From Achromobacter spanius (GTDB taxonomy: Bacteria > Pseudomonadota > Gammaproteobacteria > Burkholderiales > Burkholderiaceae_B), in contig NZ_CP034689.1 in NCBI RefSeq assembly GCF_003994415.1, forward strand, positions 1,860,001-1,924,000: a stretch of 64,000 nucleotides of DNA. Reading direction: 5' to 3'. Both the position numbers and the translations under genes were made by a program. This document shows positions 1-7,720 of the stretch, one piece after another (within the stretch, counting starts at the first letter, position 1; each line of letters begins with the position of its first letter). A model generated the notes under the pieces. That model searched no databases and had not been told where the DNA came from. It worked only from the letters and a program-made list of their open reading frames with translations.

Positions 1-435
1 GGAGCGGTCGGCCAGGATCTCGGTGTGTCCGGGGTAGTCGATACCCGCTTCGTGCATGGACTTCTTGTTCAGCGGCGCGGTGACGATGGCGCGGATGCGG
101 CCGGCCTGCGCGTCATCAATGGCGGCGCAGACATAGTCGTAGGCGCCGCGTCCGGCTGCTGCGCTGATCTGGCCGAGTGGCAGATCGGCGGGCAGGGCGG
201 GGCTGCAGGAGACGACATGAATGCGCCCCGCAGCGGGGCTGGCCTGGGTGACGTCGCGGATTTCCACGACCTCCAGGCGCGCGCCCAATTGCGTCACGGC
301 GCGGCGCAGCGCGCCCGCATCACCATAGACCACACAGGGGGCGCTCAAGCCTTGCGCAATCGCCTTGACGACGATTTCAGGGCCGATGCCGGCGGCATCG
401 CCCATGGTGATGCCCACCGGCAATGACGCGTTCAC
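1..435 (-). CDS. pdxA: PdxA-family dehydrogenase (partial, N-terminal part)
   Basis: Only the first 145 codons are present; the gene runs off the left edge. The N-terminus reads VGITMGDAAGIGPEIV, and the edge reads APLNKKSMHEAGIDYPGHTE, both signatures of the PdxA family. Family members oxidise 4-phosphohydroxy-L-threonine in pyridoxal phosphate synthesis or, in the PdxA2 branch, 4-phospho-D-threonate. The Ala in MGDAAG, where PdxA usually has Pro, leaves the branch open. The start is a GTG at 433-435 that overlaps the TGA of the upstream lipoprotein gene (GTGA), which suggests translational coupling. The family is clear; the substrate is not. Confidence 0.8.
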   Translation of the reverse strand, partial: MNASLPVGITMGDAAGIGPEIVVKAIAQGLSAPCVVYGDAGALRRAVTQLGARLEVVEIRDVTQASPAAGRIHVVSCSPALPADLPLGQISAAAGRGAYDYVCAAIDDAQAGRIRAIVTAPLNKKSMHEAGIDYPGHTEILADRS

Positions 436-740
436 GATGCCTTGTCCTTGGGCGGTTCAATGACGCCGCATTCGAACGTGACCGTGGCGCGCTTGGAACC
501 CAGCCCCGTCGCGTGATTGGAAGTCACTTGCGGCTTTTGCAGCTTGCGACCGATCTCCTGACAATACTGGTCGGCGCGTTGCAGCGTCTGATTCTTCAGT
601 TCAACCCACGTCAGCAATTGCGTGCCCGAACTGTAGGTGACGCTGTAGGTGTCTTTACCGACGGACGTGACCTCGCTCATGCTGGAGCAGGCGGAGAGCA
701 GGGTCAGCAAGGCGGCGGCGGGGGCAAGGCGTGCAAACAT
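432..740 (-). CDS. Small lipoprotein, function unknown
   Basis: A 102-residue protein with a type II signal peptide: basic start, hydrophobic core and lipobox LSAC, with the lipidated Cys at residue 18. The mature part is polar, has two further cysteines (about residues 59 and 91) that could form a disulphide, and shows no enzymatic motif. A similar architecture (signal, short beta-rich domain, paired Cys) occurs in the lipoprotein at 8971-9402, so the two may be distant paralogues. It lies immediately upstream of and overlaps the pdxA-type gene. Function is not recognised. Confidence 0.75.
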   Translation of the reverse strand: MFARLAPAAALLTLLSACSSMSEVTSVGKDTYSVTYSSGTQLLTWVELKNQTLQRADQYCQEIGRKLQKPQVTSNHATGLGSKRATVTFECGVIEPPKDKAS

Positions 741-834
741 GGGTCATCCAGAAATCGCGATATCCGCCATTACAACACCATGTCGGTGCACGAGAAAAGA
801 CGCTGGGGTTGCTCGCGCGGCCCTTGGGTGGGCC

Positions 835-1293
835 TCAGGGGGCCGCCACGGCGCTGCGCCGATCCACCTTGCGGCTCAACACGATAGAGGTCTGCGTCTG
901 CTTGACCCCGTCGATCAGGCCGATGCGGTCCAGCAGGTCGTCCAGTTGCTCGTGGGTTTCACAGCGCAGGAAGATCAGGTAGTCGTACGGTCCGCTGACC
1001 GATGACACCTCTTCCACCTCCGGCATGCGTTCCAGTTCGCGGATGACGGCGGCCGGCGTCTTGGGCAGCACGCTGATGAAGCAATAGGCCCGCACCGCGG
1101 CTTCTTCCAGGCGGCGGCCCAGGCGCACGCCATAGCCCGACACGATGTGCTCGCGTTCCAGCCGCGCGATGCGTGCGACAACGGTGGTGCGCGCCAGCCC
1201 CAATTTGCGCGCCAGGATGGCCGCGGGTTCACGCGCGTTGGCCGAAAGCAGGCTGAGCAGTTGCCGGTCGATGTCGTCGAGTCGTTCGTTCAT
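835..1293 (-). CDS. Lrp/AsnC family transcriptional regulator
   Basis: A 152-residue protein with the standard Lrp layout. The N-terminal winged helix-turn-helix begins LDDIDRQLLSLLSANAR and continues through the recognition helix LARTTVVARIARLE. A C-terminal RAM/ligand domain follows (YCFISVLPKTPAAVIREL). Such proteins bind amino acids or related effectors and regulate transport or catabolic genes as octamers. The ATG at 1293 is chosen over a TTG six codons upstream, since neither has a strong ribosome-binding site and the ATG gives the usual family length. No divergent target gene adjoins it, so its regulon cannot be told from context. Confidence 0.85.
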   Translation of the reverse strand: MNERLDDIDRQLLSLLSANAREPAAILARKLGLARTTVVARIARLEREHIVSGYGVRLGRRLEEAAVRAYCFISVLPKTPAAVIRELERMPEVEEVSSVSGPYDYLIFLRCETHEQLDDLLDRIGLIDGVKQTQTSIVLSRKVDRRSAVAAP

Positions 1294-1370
1294 GCTGAAA
1301 ACGTGCGCCAAGTAGCGGAGTGCCGACGGTACAGGCGCGCAGCGGCTTGCGTCAATGCGGGCGAGCCGGG

Positions 1371-1925
1371 CTAACCGTCTGATTCAGGCGGAATGCCGCC
1401 GTGATAGATGCGACCGTCGAACTCGAATCGTGTGATGGTCTTGTGCGCGGCATCGAAAATGCGGTCGCGGCTGGCGTCATCCAAGCCGTCGTGGTCGGCG
1501 AAGTGGAAGCGACAAAGGTCGATGTCGCTGTCGTAGAACACGGAATTCACAAAGCGGCTGACGTCGGCTTCATGCGCGAAATGTGCGAATTCCCGCAACT
1601 GCTCCATCTCGTGGAAGGCGCCGTTGCGGCTGACCAGCAGCATGCCGAATTTGCGTTCTTCGTCGGCCACCAGTTCCGGCGCTGCTGGCGCGCTGATGGC
1701 CAAGGGATCTTCATAGTCGAAGCGGGCGCCCGCTTCATGCATGGCGTCCAACACGGTTTGCCACTGGCGTTCGTCCAGCGCCAGGCGGGCCATCATGTAG
1801 AACAGGCGCTGCCGGCCCAGTGTGCGCGGCTCGGGGCCGCCGACGTAGCTGGGCCATGGCGTCGCGGCGTCCAATCCGGCCAGTTCGGCCATGCGTGCAT
1901 CGCTGAAGCCCAGCTTGTCCTGCAA
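1371..1925 (-). CDS. Hypothetical protein, apparent N-terminal frameshift
   Basis: The open frame starts only at a TTG (1925) with no ribosome-binding site. One frame over, an ATG at 1975 with a GGGAGC upstream gives MKTIQNYAP. Adding a single C to the run of six (plus-strand G tract 1948-1953) joins it to NAQALQRLQDKLGF and the rest. The intended protein is therefore probably about 201 residues from 1975. The N-terminal 45 residues look weakly like a helix-turn-helix of the Cro type; the C-terminal part is acidic with no known motif. Either the gene is broken, the tract is phase-variable, or a base is missing in the assembly. Confidence 0.6.
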   Translation of the reverse strand: MQDKLGFSDARMAELAGLDAATPWPSYVGGPEPRTLGRQRLFYMMARLALDERQWQTVLDAMHEAGARFDYEDPLAISAPAAPELVADEERKFGMLLVSRNGAFHEMEQLREFAHFAHEADVSRFVNSVFYDSDIDLCRFHFADHDGLDDASRDRIFDAAHKTITRFEFDGRIYHGGIPPESDG

Positions 1926-2168
1926 GCGTTGCAGCGCCTGAGCATTCGGGGGGCATAGTTCTGGATCGTCTTCATGAGCGCGCTCCCGTGGCCCCGGATG
2001 CCGCGGATGGCGCCGGTGGCGTGCGCCGCGCTGGCTCAGCGGCTACGCTTTATGCTAGCGCGGCGCCTGGCGCTTGCCTAGCGCCCGCGCGGCAAGGCGG
2101 GCAGGGGCAGGGGGGGCGGGCGCCATGCTAGGATTTGCGCCGATCATCACTGCCAGGAGGCTTACGCC

Positions 2169-2414
2169 ATGGATATCCAAGAACAAATTGCCGTTATCGT
2201 CCACACCATTTCGCACCAGGGCGGCCGCATCGACGCGCTGAATTCGACCTTGTTGTCGATGCTGCACCTGGTCAAGGCATCGCCGGGCCTGCGGGAAGCG
2301 ATCGAGGCGCAGTTGGAGCAGAACTATTCCAGCCTGTTGGCGCGCTCCGAAAACCCGCAGTACGTGGCGGGCTTCGAAAGCGTGCGTGACATGATCATTG
2401 CCGCCCTGAAGTAG
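2169..2414 (+). CDS. Small conserved-looking protein, function unknown
   Basis: An 81-residue, mostly helical soluble protein (starts MDIQEQIAVIVHTISHQGG) with no signal peptide or membrane segment. The start at 2169 is supported by a strong AGGAGG eight bases upstream. The heptad-like spacing of Ile/Leu in residues 1-45 suggests a short coiled coil or four-helix bundle. It is transcribed divergently from the gene at 1371-1975 and is followed by a dispersed repeat at 2442. No family recognised. Confidence 0.65.
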   Translation: MDIQEQIAVIVHTISHQGGRIDALNSTLLSMLHLVKASPGLREAIEAQLEQNYSSLLARSENPQYVAGFESVRDMIIAALK

Positions 2415-2441
2415 GCGTTGCGCGGGCGCTGCACATCAGAA

Positions 2442-2541
2442 AGTTACCCACATCTTCTGTGGACAAGCCTTGGGATAGTGCGGGCATAGATCTGCATTGT
2501 CCTTTAATTACAAGGGCTTGAGGCTGGCGGTCAAAGGTGGC
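2442..2541 (+). repeat. Dispersed ~100-bp element, copy 1 (DnaA-box-like inverted repeat)
   Basis: Starts AGTTACCCACA, then CTGTGGACAAGCCTTGGGATAG. After a variable middle it ends CAAGGGCTTG and GCGGTCAAA. The same blocks, in the same order and at identical spacing (69 and 85 bp from the start), recur at 6112-6211. CCACA/TGTGG form one short inverted repeat, and CAAGCCTTG can pair with the distal CAAGGGCTTG with one bulge. The TTACCCACA and TGTGGACAA half-sites resemble DnaA boxes. Function unknown. Confidence 0.6.
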
Positions 2542-2613
2542 TCCATTTGGGCGTTTCAGACACGCAATTGTGTAATCTCCACAAGCGCGCCAAGCCGGGT
2601 AATATGCGGCCCC

Positions 2614-2886
2614 ATGCGGAATCAGTATCGATTGGAACACCCGGGCACCGCCATGTTGGCGCGCGTTTCGGAAGCGGCAAAGCTGGCGGCGTTCGACCCC
2701 GGCAAACTCTCGCCTCAAGCGCGCGAAAGCTGGGAGCGCATGGGGCATGGCTTCAAGGCGTGGCACGACTTCGACCAGCGCCACCCCATCCTGCGCCGCT
2801 TGGCGTTGTTACCCCTGGTTGGCGGCTGGTATCGCAAGGCGCGACGGCGCCATGTATTGCGCGCCAGTGGCCGCATCGTCTGTTGA
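2614..2886 (+). CDS. Small basic hypothetical protein
   Basis: A 90-residue, Arg/His-rich protein. The frame is open upstream to 2497, but that extension crosses the repeat element; the ATG at 2614 (MRNQYRLEHPG) is the more plausible start, with GGGT 11-14 bases before it. The centre (ARESWERMGHGFKAWHDFDQ) is amphipathic, followed by a short hydrophobic stretch and a very basic tail (YRKARRRHVLR) that could contact membrane lipid or nucleic acid. No family recognised. It converges on the dedA gene, leaving 7 bp between the stops. Confidence 0.45.
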   Translation: MRNQYRLEHPGTAMLARVSEAAKLAAFDPGKLSPQARESWERMGHGFKAWHDFDQRHPILRRLALLPLVGGWYRKARRRHVLRASGRIVC

Positions 2887-2893
2887 TGGCGGC

Positions 2894-3460
2894 TTAGCGC
2901 CGCCGTCGGCGGGCAAGCAGGTGATAGGCCAGCCCAATCGCCAAGCCGATCGCCGCGGCGACGGCCAGCTTGGTTTCAACGCCGTGCAGGCGGCCGAGCA
3001 GGGTCTCGATGGTTTGGCCAAACGCATAGCCCACCACGCTGAAGCACACGGCCCAGATGACGGCGGCGATGGCGTTGAGCACCAGGAAGCGCAACGGTGG
3101 CACGCGCGACATCCCTAGCGCCACGGGCCCCACGGTACGCAGGCCATACAGGAATCGCAGGCTGAGGATGAAGCCGTGCGGATAGCGGTCGATGGCGGCC
3201 AGCGCTTTTTCAAATGCCGGTTTTTCGCGGATGCGCCGCACGAAGCGGTGGTCGCGATAGCGCCGGCCCAGAAAGAACAGCAGTTGGTCGGCCCCGAAGG
3301 AACCGGCGAAGGCGCACAACATCACATACGGCAAGTGCAGAAGATGCTGGTGCGCCAGAAAGCCCGCGAACACCACCACGCTTTCGCCTTCCAGAAAGGT
3401 GCCGGCCAGCACCGCCCACAGGCCGTAATCAACGATGAATTGATGTAGCGACATGTTCAT
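2894..3460 (-). CDS. DedA/VTT-domain inner-membrane protein
   Basis: A 188-residue polytopic protein of the DedA (SNARE-associated/VTT) family, which acts in undecaprenyl-phosphate or phospholipid translocation across the inner membrane. Visible signatures are the acidic re-entrant loop FLEGESVVVFAGFLAH near residue 20, AGSFGADQLLFFLGRR, and the conserved RFLYGLRTVGPVALG segment with paired Arg/Gly around residues 110-125. C-terminal helices end in RRRR. The ATG at 3460 overlaps the stop of the upstream MocR gene (ATGA), indicating coupled translation. The longer frame to 3535 is only overlap. Confidence 0.85.
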   Translation of the reverse strand: MNMSLHQFIVDYGLWAVLAGTFLEGESVVVFAGFLAHQHLLHLPYVMLCAFAGSFGADQLLFFLGRRYRDHRFVRRIREKPAFEKALAAIDRYPHGFILSLRFLYGLRTVGPVALGMSRVPPLRFLVLNAIAAVIWAVCFSVVGYAFGQTIETLLGRLHGVETKLAVAAAIGLAIGLAYHLLARRRRR

Positions 3461-4896
3461 CCCGCGCGCTCGCCCACGATGCGCGCCAGGGTCAACAAGG
3501 CGCGCGAGATCTCCGGGGTGGTGCGCTGGCCGCAACTGATGCGCAGGAAGTGGTTGTAGCGCGTGCCGTTCGAAAACATGGCGCCGGGGGCAACGCGGAT
3601 GCCTTGCCGCAACGCCGCTTCAAACACGTCCATGCCCGAACGACCATCGGGCATTTCCACCCACAACAGCATTCCGCCTTGCGGCACGCTCAAGCGCGTA
3701 CCCTGCGGAAAGTGCGCGGCGATGGCCTCGGCCGTTTGGTCGCGCTGTTGCTTCAGGTGCCTGCGCAAGCGCGTCAGGTGGCGGTCGTAGGCGCGTGACC
3801 CCATGTACTCGGCCACGGCGATCTGCGCTAAGGGTTCATTCGGCCGGCTTTGTGCGTACTTCAGCATGGCAATGCGCGCCTTCCAGCGCCCGCCCAGCAG
3901 CCAACCCAGGCGCATGCCCGGGGCCAGCGTCTTGTGCATGGAAGAACAATAGATCACGTTGCCGGTTGCATCCCAGGACTTGGCCGCGACCAAGGGCGTG
4001 TCGTCATCGGTCAGGGCGCCGTAGGTGTCATCTTCAATCAGCGGCACCTGCTGGCGTTCGCACAGCGCCACAAGCCGTGCTTTCTCGGCATCCGGCATGA
4101 CGCAACCCAGCGGATTCTGGAAGTTCGGCACGACGACCACGGCGCGAATATTGCCGTGCGTCTGGAAGGCCAGGTCCAGCGCCTCGATCGACAAGCCGTG
4201 CTGCGGGCTGGTCGGAATTTCCAGCGCGCGCATGCCCAGGCTTTCCAGAATCTGCAGCAGCCCGAAGTAAGTGGGCGACTCGACGGCGATAGTGTCCCCC
4301 GGTCGTGCCACGGCGCGCAGCGCCAGATTCAGGGCTTCGATGCAGCCATGCGTGACGATCACGTCATCCGGCGTGGCGTTGATGCCATTGGCCAGCGCCC
4401 GGCGCGCCAGCACCGTCCGTAGCTCGGGGTGTCCTTGCGGCGGTACCGGACTCACCAGCACATGGGGCGACGTGCGCAGCGCGCGCGTCATTGCCTGCTT
4501 CAGCGCATCCATCGGATAGGCTTCGGGCACTGCCGCCGCCAGGGCGAAATTGGCGCTTACCGGGTGCGCTTCGCATTTGGCGATGAAGTCCGACACGCGA
4601 TCATGGATGCCGACGTACTGCGCGGCGCCCAGCGTCTGCCGGATGTCTGGCTCATTGACGGGCGGGATTGTGTTGCGGCGGGCCTGCAAAACGAAATAAC
4701 CCGACCGTGGCCGGGCTTCGATCAAGCCGTCGTCTTCCAGTTGGCGGCAGGCTTGCAACGCGGTAGACAGGCTGACATGGTGCGTGCGCACCAGTGTGCG
4801 TACGGAAGGCATGCGCTGGGCGGGCGCCAGGACGCCCGTCTGGATGGCGCGCCGATAGTGGTTCGCCAAGCGTAGGTACAGCGGTTGTGGGTCCAT
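3457..4896 (-). CDS. MocR-type (GntR-HTH/aminotransferase) transcriptional regulator
   Basis: A 479-residue fusion. Residues 1-75 form a GntR winged helix (MPSVRTLVRTHHVSLSTALQA), and residues 110-475 form a class I aminotransferase-like domain. The PLP lysine is K322 in SSMHKTLAPGMRLGW; NPLG near 262 and the IEDDTYG motif are also present. MocR proteins use PLP chemistry as an effector sensor and often regulate PLP, GABA or amino-acid genes. The ATG at 4896 (MDPQPLYLRL) gives the usual family start; the frame to 5067 is only open. It is transcribed divergently from the small gene at 5066 and is coupled to dedA, so either could be its target. Confidence 0.88.
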   Translation of the reverse strand: MDPQPLYLRLANHYRRAIQTGVLAPAQRMPSVRTLVRTHHVSLSTALQACRQLEDDGLIEARPRSGYFVLQARRNTIPPVNEPDIRQTLGAAQYVGIHDRVSDFIAKCEAHPVSANFALAAAVPEAYPMDALKQAMTRALRTSPHVLVSPVPPQGHPELRTVLARRALANGINATPDDVIVTHGCIEALNLALRAVARPGDTIAVESPTYFGLLQILESLGMRALEIPTSPQHGLSIEALDLAFQTHGNIRAVVVVPNFQNPLGCVMPDAEKARLVALCERQQVPLIEDDTYGALTDDDTPLVAAKSWDATGNVIYCSSMHKTLAPGMRLGWLLGGRWKARIAMLKYAQSRPNEPLAQIAVAEYMGSRAYDRHLTRLRRHLKQQRDQTAEAIAAHFPQGTRLSVPQGGMLLWVEMPDGRSGMDVFEAALRQGIRVAPGAMFSNGTRYNHFLRISCGQRTTPEISRALLTLARIVGERAG

Positions 4897-5065
4897 GCGC
4901 CGATCATGCTCCCCGAGCTTGGAATGTAGGAAGGCACAGATTGAAGAAAAGTACACCATAACAGCGGCAAAATCGAGCATCTGCATCGGTACAGAAAGCC
5001 AGGGATTGTGGCTGTTGCGCAAAGCAGCGCCCGCGTAGCCTGTCAGTGTCCGATTGGAGATCATC

Positions 5066-5443
5066 ATGCATGCCGATAGTTACCCCGAAGGCCCCTCCCG
5101 CCGCCTGCAAATCGCGCCTGGCGCCTCTCACACCTTTGTGCTGCGTGCCGGCGCAACCATCATCTGCATGGCCGGCAGCTTGCGCCTGGAAGAAGCGGCG
5201 GCAGGCACGGAAGCCACGGGCCGCCTGCCTTTGCCGGTTTCCGTGCGCGTGCATGCAAGCGAGGCGCATGCGGTCGTAGAGGGGGGCGTGGTGCGCGTCA
5301 CGGCTATCGACGCCGCCGACATCATTTGCCTGGATGTTCCGGACCCAATTAGCCGTATCTTGAGGGCGACCGCAAAAATATTTCGCCTGAAATCGCCTAA
5401 ATCTTCGAATAAAAGCCTGGGTGCGCTGCACAAGATTTCATAA
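5066..5443 (+). CDS. DUF2917-like small protein
   Basis: A 125-residue protein with a predicted cupin-like beta-sandwich: LQIAPGASHTFVLRAGATIICMAGSL fits the pattern of DUF2917 proteins, which are common beside MocR or other regulators in Burkholderiales. The C-terminal tail (after about residue 90) is basic (RATAKIFRLKSPK). The ATG at 5066 has GGAG seven bases upstream. Divergence from the MocR regulator, with about 170 bp between, makes it the likely target. The likely tRNA promoter overlaps its 3' end. Family assignment is by pattern only. Confidence 0.6.
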   Translation: MHADSYPEGPSRRLQIAPGASHTFVLRAGATIICMAGSLRLEEAAAGTEATGRLPLPVSVRVHASEAHAVVEGGVVRVTAIDAADIICLDVPDPISRILRATAKIFRLKSPKSSNKSLGALHKIS

Positions 5444-5467
5444 TGGTGTATGATTCATCACATCAGA

Positions 5468-5544
<77 letters not shown>

Positions 5545-5552
5545 GTTTCAAG

Positions 5553-5585
5553 AAAAGCCGCGATTTCATATCGCGGCTTTTTTTC
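5553..5585 (+). terminator. Rho-independent terminator after tRNA-fMet
   Basis: Stem AAAGCCGCGAT / ATCGCGGCTTT with a short TTCAT loop followed by a T run, 8 bases downstream of the tRNA CCA. Confidence 0.92.
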
Positions 5586-5734
5586 GTCCGGCGTTTCCTT
5601 TTTTTGCCTGGACTTGCCCTGGGTCAACCCAATGTTCCAGCCCGGAGTTTCCCGGATGTTCGTGCCTGCACAGCGCCCCAACCCTGAGCTACCATGGGCC
5701 ACGCGCGCTAGGTTGCCGCACAGAAGGAGGGGTC

Positions 5735-6079
5735 ATGGGTACAGCAAAATACGATCATCCCGGTTTTGTCGCCGATACCGGCGCTGAAGGCAAGTACCAC
5801 GTCGGCATCTGGTGCCCGCACGGCTACCCCGCCCACATCCATATCGGCCGGCCCGCGGAACGCGGTGATCCCCAGGCGCTGCTGCGCTTGCGCATTCCGG
5901 ATGGGGTTTTCCAGTCTTTGCCGGATGATCCCGAAACCCTGTGCCGTCGCGCGCTGGGCCAAGCCATGGGTGCGGGCTTGCTGCGTTCGGTGGCCGTGGA
6001 TGGCGAGTATCAAGAGTTGCGCTTTGAATTGGACGCGGAGCCTTGGTCTGGGCCCATGCAGGCCGCCGGTAACGCCTGA
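5735..6079 (+). CDS. Hypothetical protein
   Basis: A 114-residue soluble protein with an excellent ribosome-binding site (AAGGAGG) before the ATG at 5735. The central part, CPHGYPAHIHIGRPAERGDP, carries clustered His residues that could bind a metal, followed by a helical LRLRIPDGVFQSLPDDPETLCRRALGQAM segment that is regular enough to suggest a true domain. It stands alone on the plus strand between the tRNA and a repeat element. No family recognised. Confidence 0.65.
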   Translation: MGTAKYDHPGFVADTGAEGKYHVGIWCPHGYPAHIHIGRPAERGDPQALLRLRIPDGVFQSLPDDPETLCRRALGQAMGAGLLRSVAVDGEYQELRFELDAEPWSGPMQAAGNA

Positions 6080-6433
6080 GCCTGGGAGTTCGGCCGGAAG
6101 TTACGGCTGAGAGTTACCCACAGCGACTGTGGACAAGCCTTGGGATAGGCTCTGTGCATGTTGGAATTATTCTTGCAAAACAAAGGCTTGGCGCCTGCGG
6201 TCAAACATTGGCCGGCGCCAGGCCTTTTTCATGCCGGCAGGCGGGGCTGGCGCGGATCCCGAGCCCCCGTCCGCCGGGCCCGTGCGACAATCCTCCCCCG
6301 ACGCCGCATGCCGTTTCGGTAGCCGCCGTCCCCGACGTGCCGCAGCGCCTTTTATCGCTTCGGATCAAACCGAATTGTTCCTCATGTACTGTCCCAAGCC
6401 CTTGTACCCGCCCGTCATGACGGAGTTGCCGCG
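6080..6433. other. Gene-free interval holding repeat copy 2
   Basis: 354 bp without a credible gene. It contains the second copy of the dispersed element (6112-6211) and, right after it, a GGCC-rich inverted repeat followed by TTTTT (about 6209-6229) that could act as a weak terminator. The remainder up to 6433 is presumably the promoter and leader of the flavoprotein gene; no clear -35/-10 pair stands out. Confidence 0.5.
6112..6211 (+). repeat. Dispersed ~100-bp element, copy 2
   Basis: Starts AGTTACCCACAG, CGA, CTGTGGACAAGCCTTGGG (here a perfect CCACAG/CTGTGG inverted repeat), then CAAAGGCTTG at 6181 and GCGGTCAAA at 6197, matching copy 1 at 2442 without gaps. CAAGCCTT can pair with the distal AAGGCTTG over 8 bp, so the potential long-range stem is retained in both copies while the middle differs. 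Confidence 0.6.
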
Positions 6434-7714
6434 ATGACCGCCGCAACGCCGCGCGATGTTCCGTGTGTTGCCGTCATTGGCGGCGGCCCGGCTGGCCTGA
6501 TGGCAGCTGAGCGCCTGGCCGCGCAAGGCGTGCAGGTTGACGTGTTCGACGCCATGCCGTCGGTAGGCCGAAAATTCCTGATGGCGGGTCGGGGTGGGTT
6601 GAACCTGACGCACAGCGAGGCCGCGGCACCGTTCCTGGCACGCTACGGCGCGCGGGCCGCGCAGCTTGCCCCATGGTTGCAAGTGATGGACGCGACCGCG
6701 CTGCGGGAATGGGCGCATCAGTTGGGCATCGAGACATTTGTGGGATCGTCGGGCCGCGTCTTTCCGCAGGAAATGAAAGCCGCCCCCTTGTTGCGCGCCT
6801 GGCTCGCAAGATTGCGCGCCAGCGGCGTCCGGTTCCACATGCGGCACCGTTGGCTGGGGTGGCCGCAAGGCACGGCCGTGTCGGTAGCTGCGCTGCGCTT
6901 CGAGACGCCGGAAGGCGTGCACACGAAGACGGCGGATGCCGTGGTGCTGGCCTTGGGCGGCGGCAGTTGGGCCAAGCTGGGGTCCGATGGCGCGTGGGTC
7001 GCGGGGCTGCAGGCGCACGGTATTGACGTGGCGCCGCTACGGCCTGCCAATTGCGGATTTGATGTCGCGTGGTCGCGGCATTTTTCCGAGCGTTACGCGG
7101 GTCAGCCGGTCAAGTCCGTCGCCATGTCCTGTGCGGGCGAAACTGGCGACGCTCGAGCTCGCCAGGGCGAATTCGTTGTGTCGGAATCGGGTATCGAGGG
7201 TAGCCTGGTGTACGCCTTGTCCGCGTTGTTACGGGACCGGATTGACGCGGAAGGGCACGCGGTTGCGATGTTGGACCTGGCGCCAGACTGGACGCTGGAC
7301 AAGGTTATCGCGGCGGTCACGCATCCGCGCGGCGCACGTTCCATGTCCAGCCATTTGCAGAGCCGAATGGGGCTGACGGGGGTCAAGGCGGGGCTGCTAC
7401 GCGAATGCGCGCCCGCGGAAGACTTCAAGGATCTGGCGCGCCTGGCCTTGCGAATCAAGGCCTTGCCGTTGACGCTGCTGCGCGCGCGGCCGATGGACGA
7501 AGCCATCAGCACGGCGGGCGGTGTGTCGTTCAAGTCCGTCACGGACGGGCTGATGCTGCGATCAGCCCCCGGCGTATTCTGCGCCGGCGAGATGCTGGAT
7601 TGGGAGGCGCCTACGGGCGGCTATTTGCTCACGGCCTGCATGGCCAGCGGTGTGGTGGCGGCTAAGGGCGTGCTGGACTATGTGGCCGGCCAGCGCCAAG
7701 GTCGGCCACGATAG
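6434..7714 (+). CDS. FAD-dependent flavoprotein, PP_4765/YhiN-like family
   Basis: A 426-residue flavoprotein of the HI0933/YhiN group, subfamily of Pseudomonas PP_4765. The N-terminal Rossmann motif is VAVIGGGPAGLMAAERLA (residues 12-29). GRKFLMAGRGGLNLTHS follows at about 45-62 and is characteristic of this group. The C-terminal FAD contact region reads GVFCAGEMLDWEAPTGGYLL near residue 385. The substrate of this family is unknown; members are thought to be reductases or dehydrogenases. The ATG at 6434 has GGAG 10-13 bases upstream. It converges on the Nif11-like gene with only 6 bp between the stops. Confidence 0.87.
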   Translation: MTAATPRDVPCVAVIGGGPAGLMAAERLAAQGVQVDVFDAMPSVGRKFLMAGRGGLNLTHSEAAAPFLARYGARAAQLAPWLQVMDATALREWAHQLGIETFVGSSGRVFPQEMKAAPLLRAWLARLRASGVRFHMRHRWLGWPQGTAVSVAALRFETPEGVHTKTADAVVLALGGGSWAKLGSDGAWVAGLQAHGIDVAPLRPANCGFDVAWSRHFSERYAGQPVKSVAMSCAGETGDARARQGEFVVSESGIEGSLVYALSALLRDRIDAEGHAVAMLDLAPDWTLDKVIAAVTHPRGARSMSSHLQSRMGLTGVKAGLLRECAPAEDFKDLARLALRIKALPLTLLRARPMDEAISTAGGVSFKSVTDGLMLRSAPGVFCAGEMLDWEAPTGGYLLTACMASGVVAAKGVLDYVAGQRQGRPR

Positions 7715-7720
7715 TGACGC

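Noticed and set aside
2442..2480. A replication origin because of DnaA-box-like TTACCCACA/TGTGGACAA
   Set aside because: Only two imperfect boxes, no AT-rich unwinding region and no dnaA/dnaN/gyrB nearby; the same element recurs at 6112.
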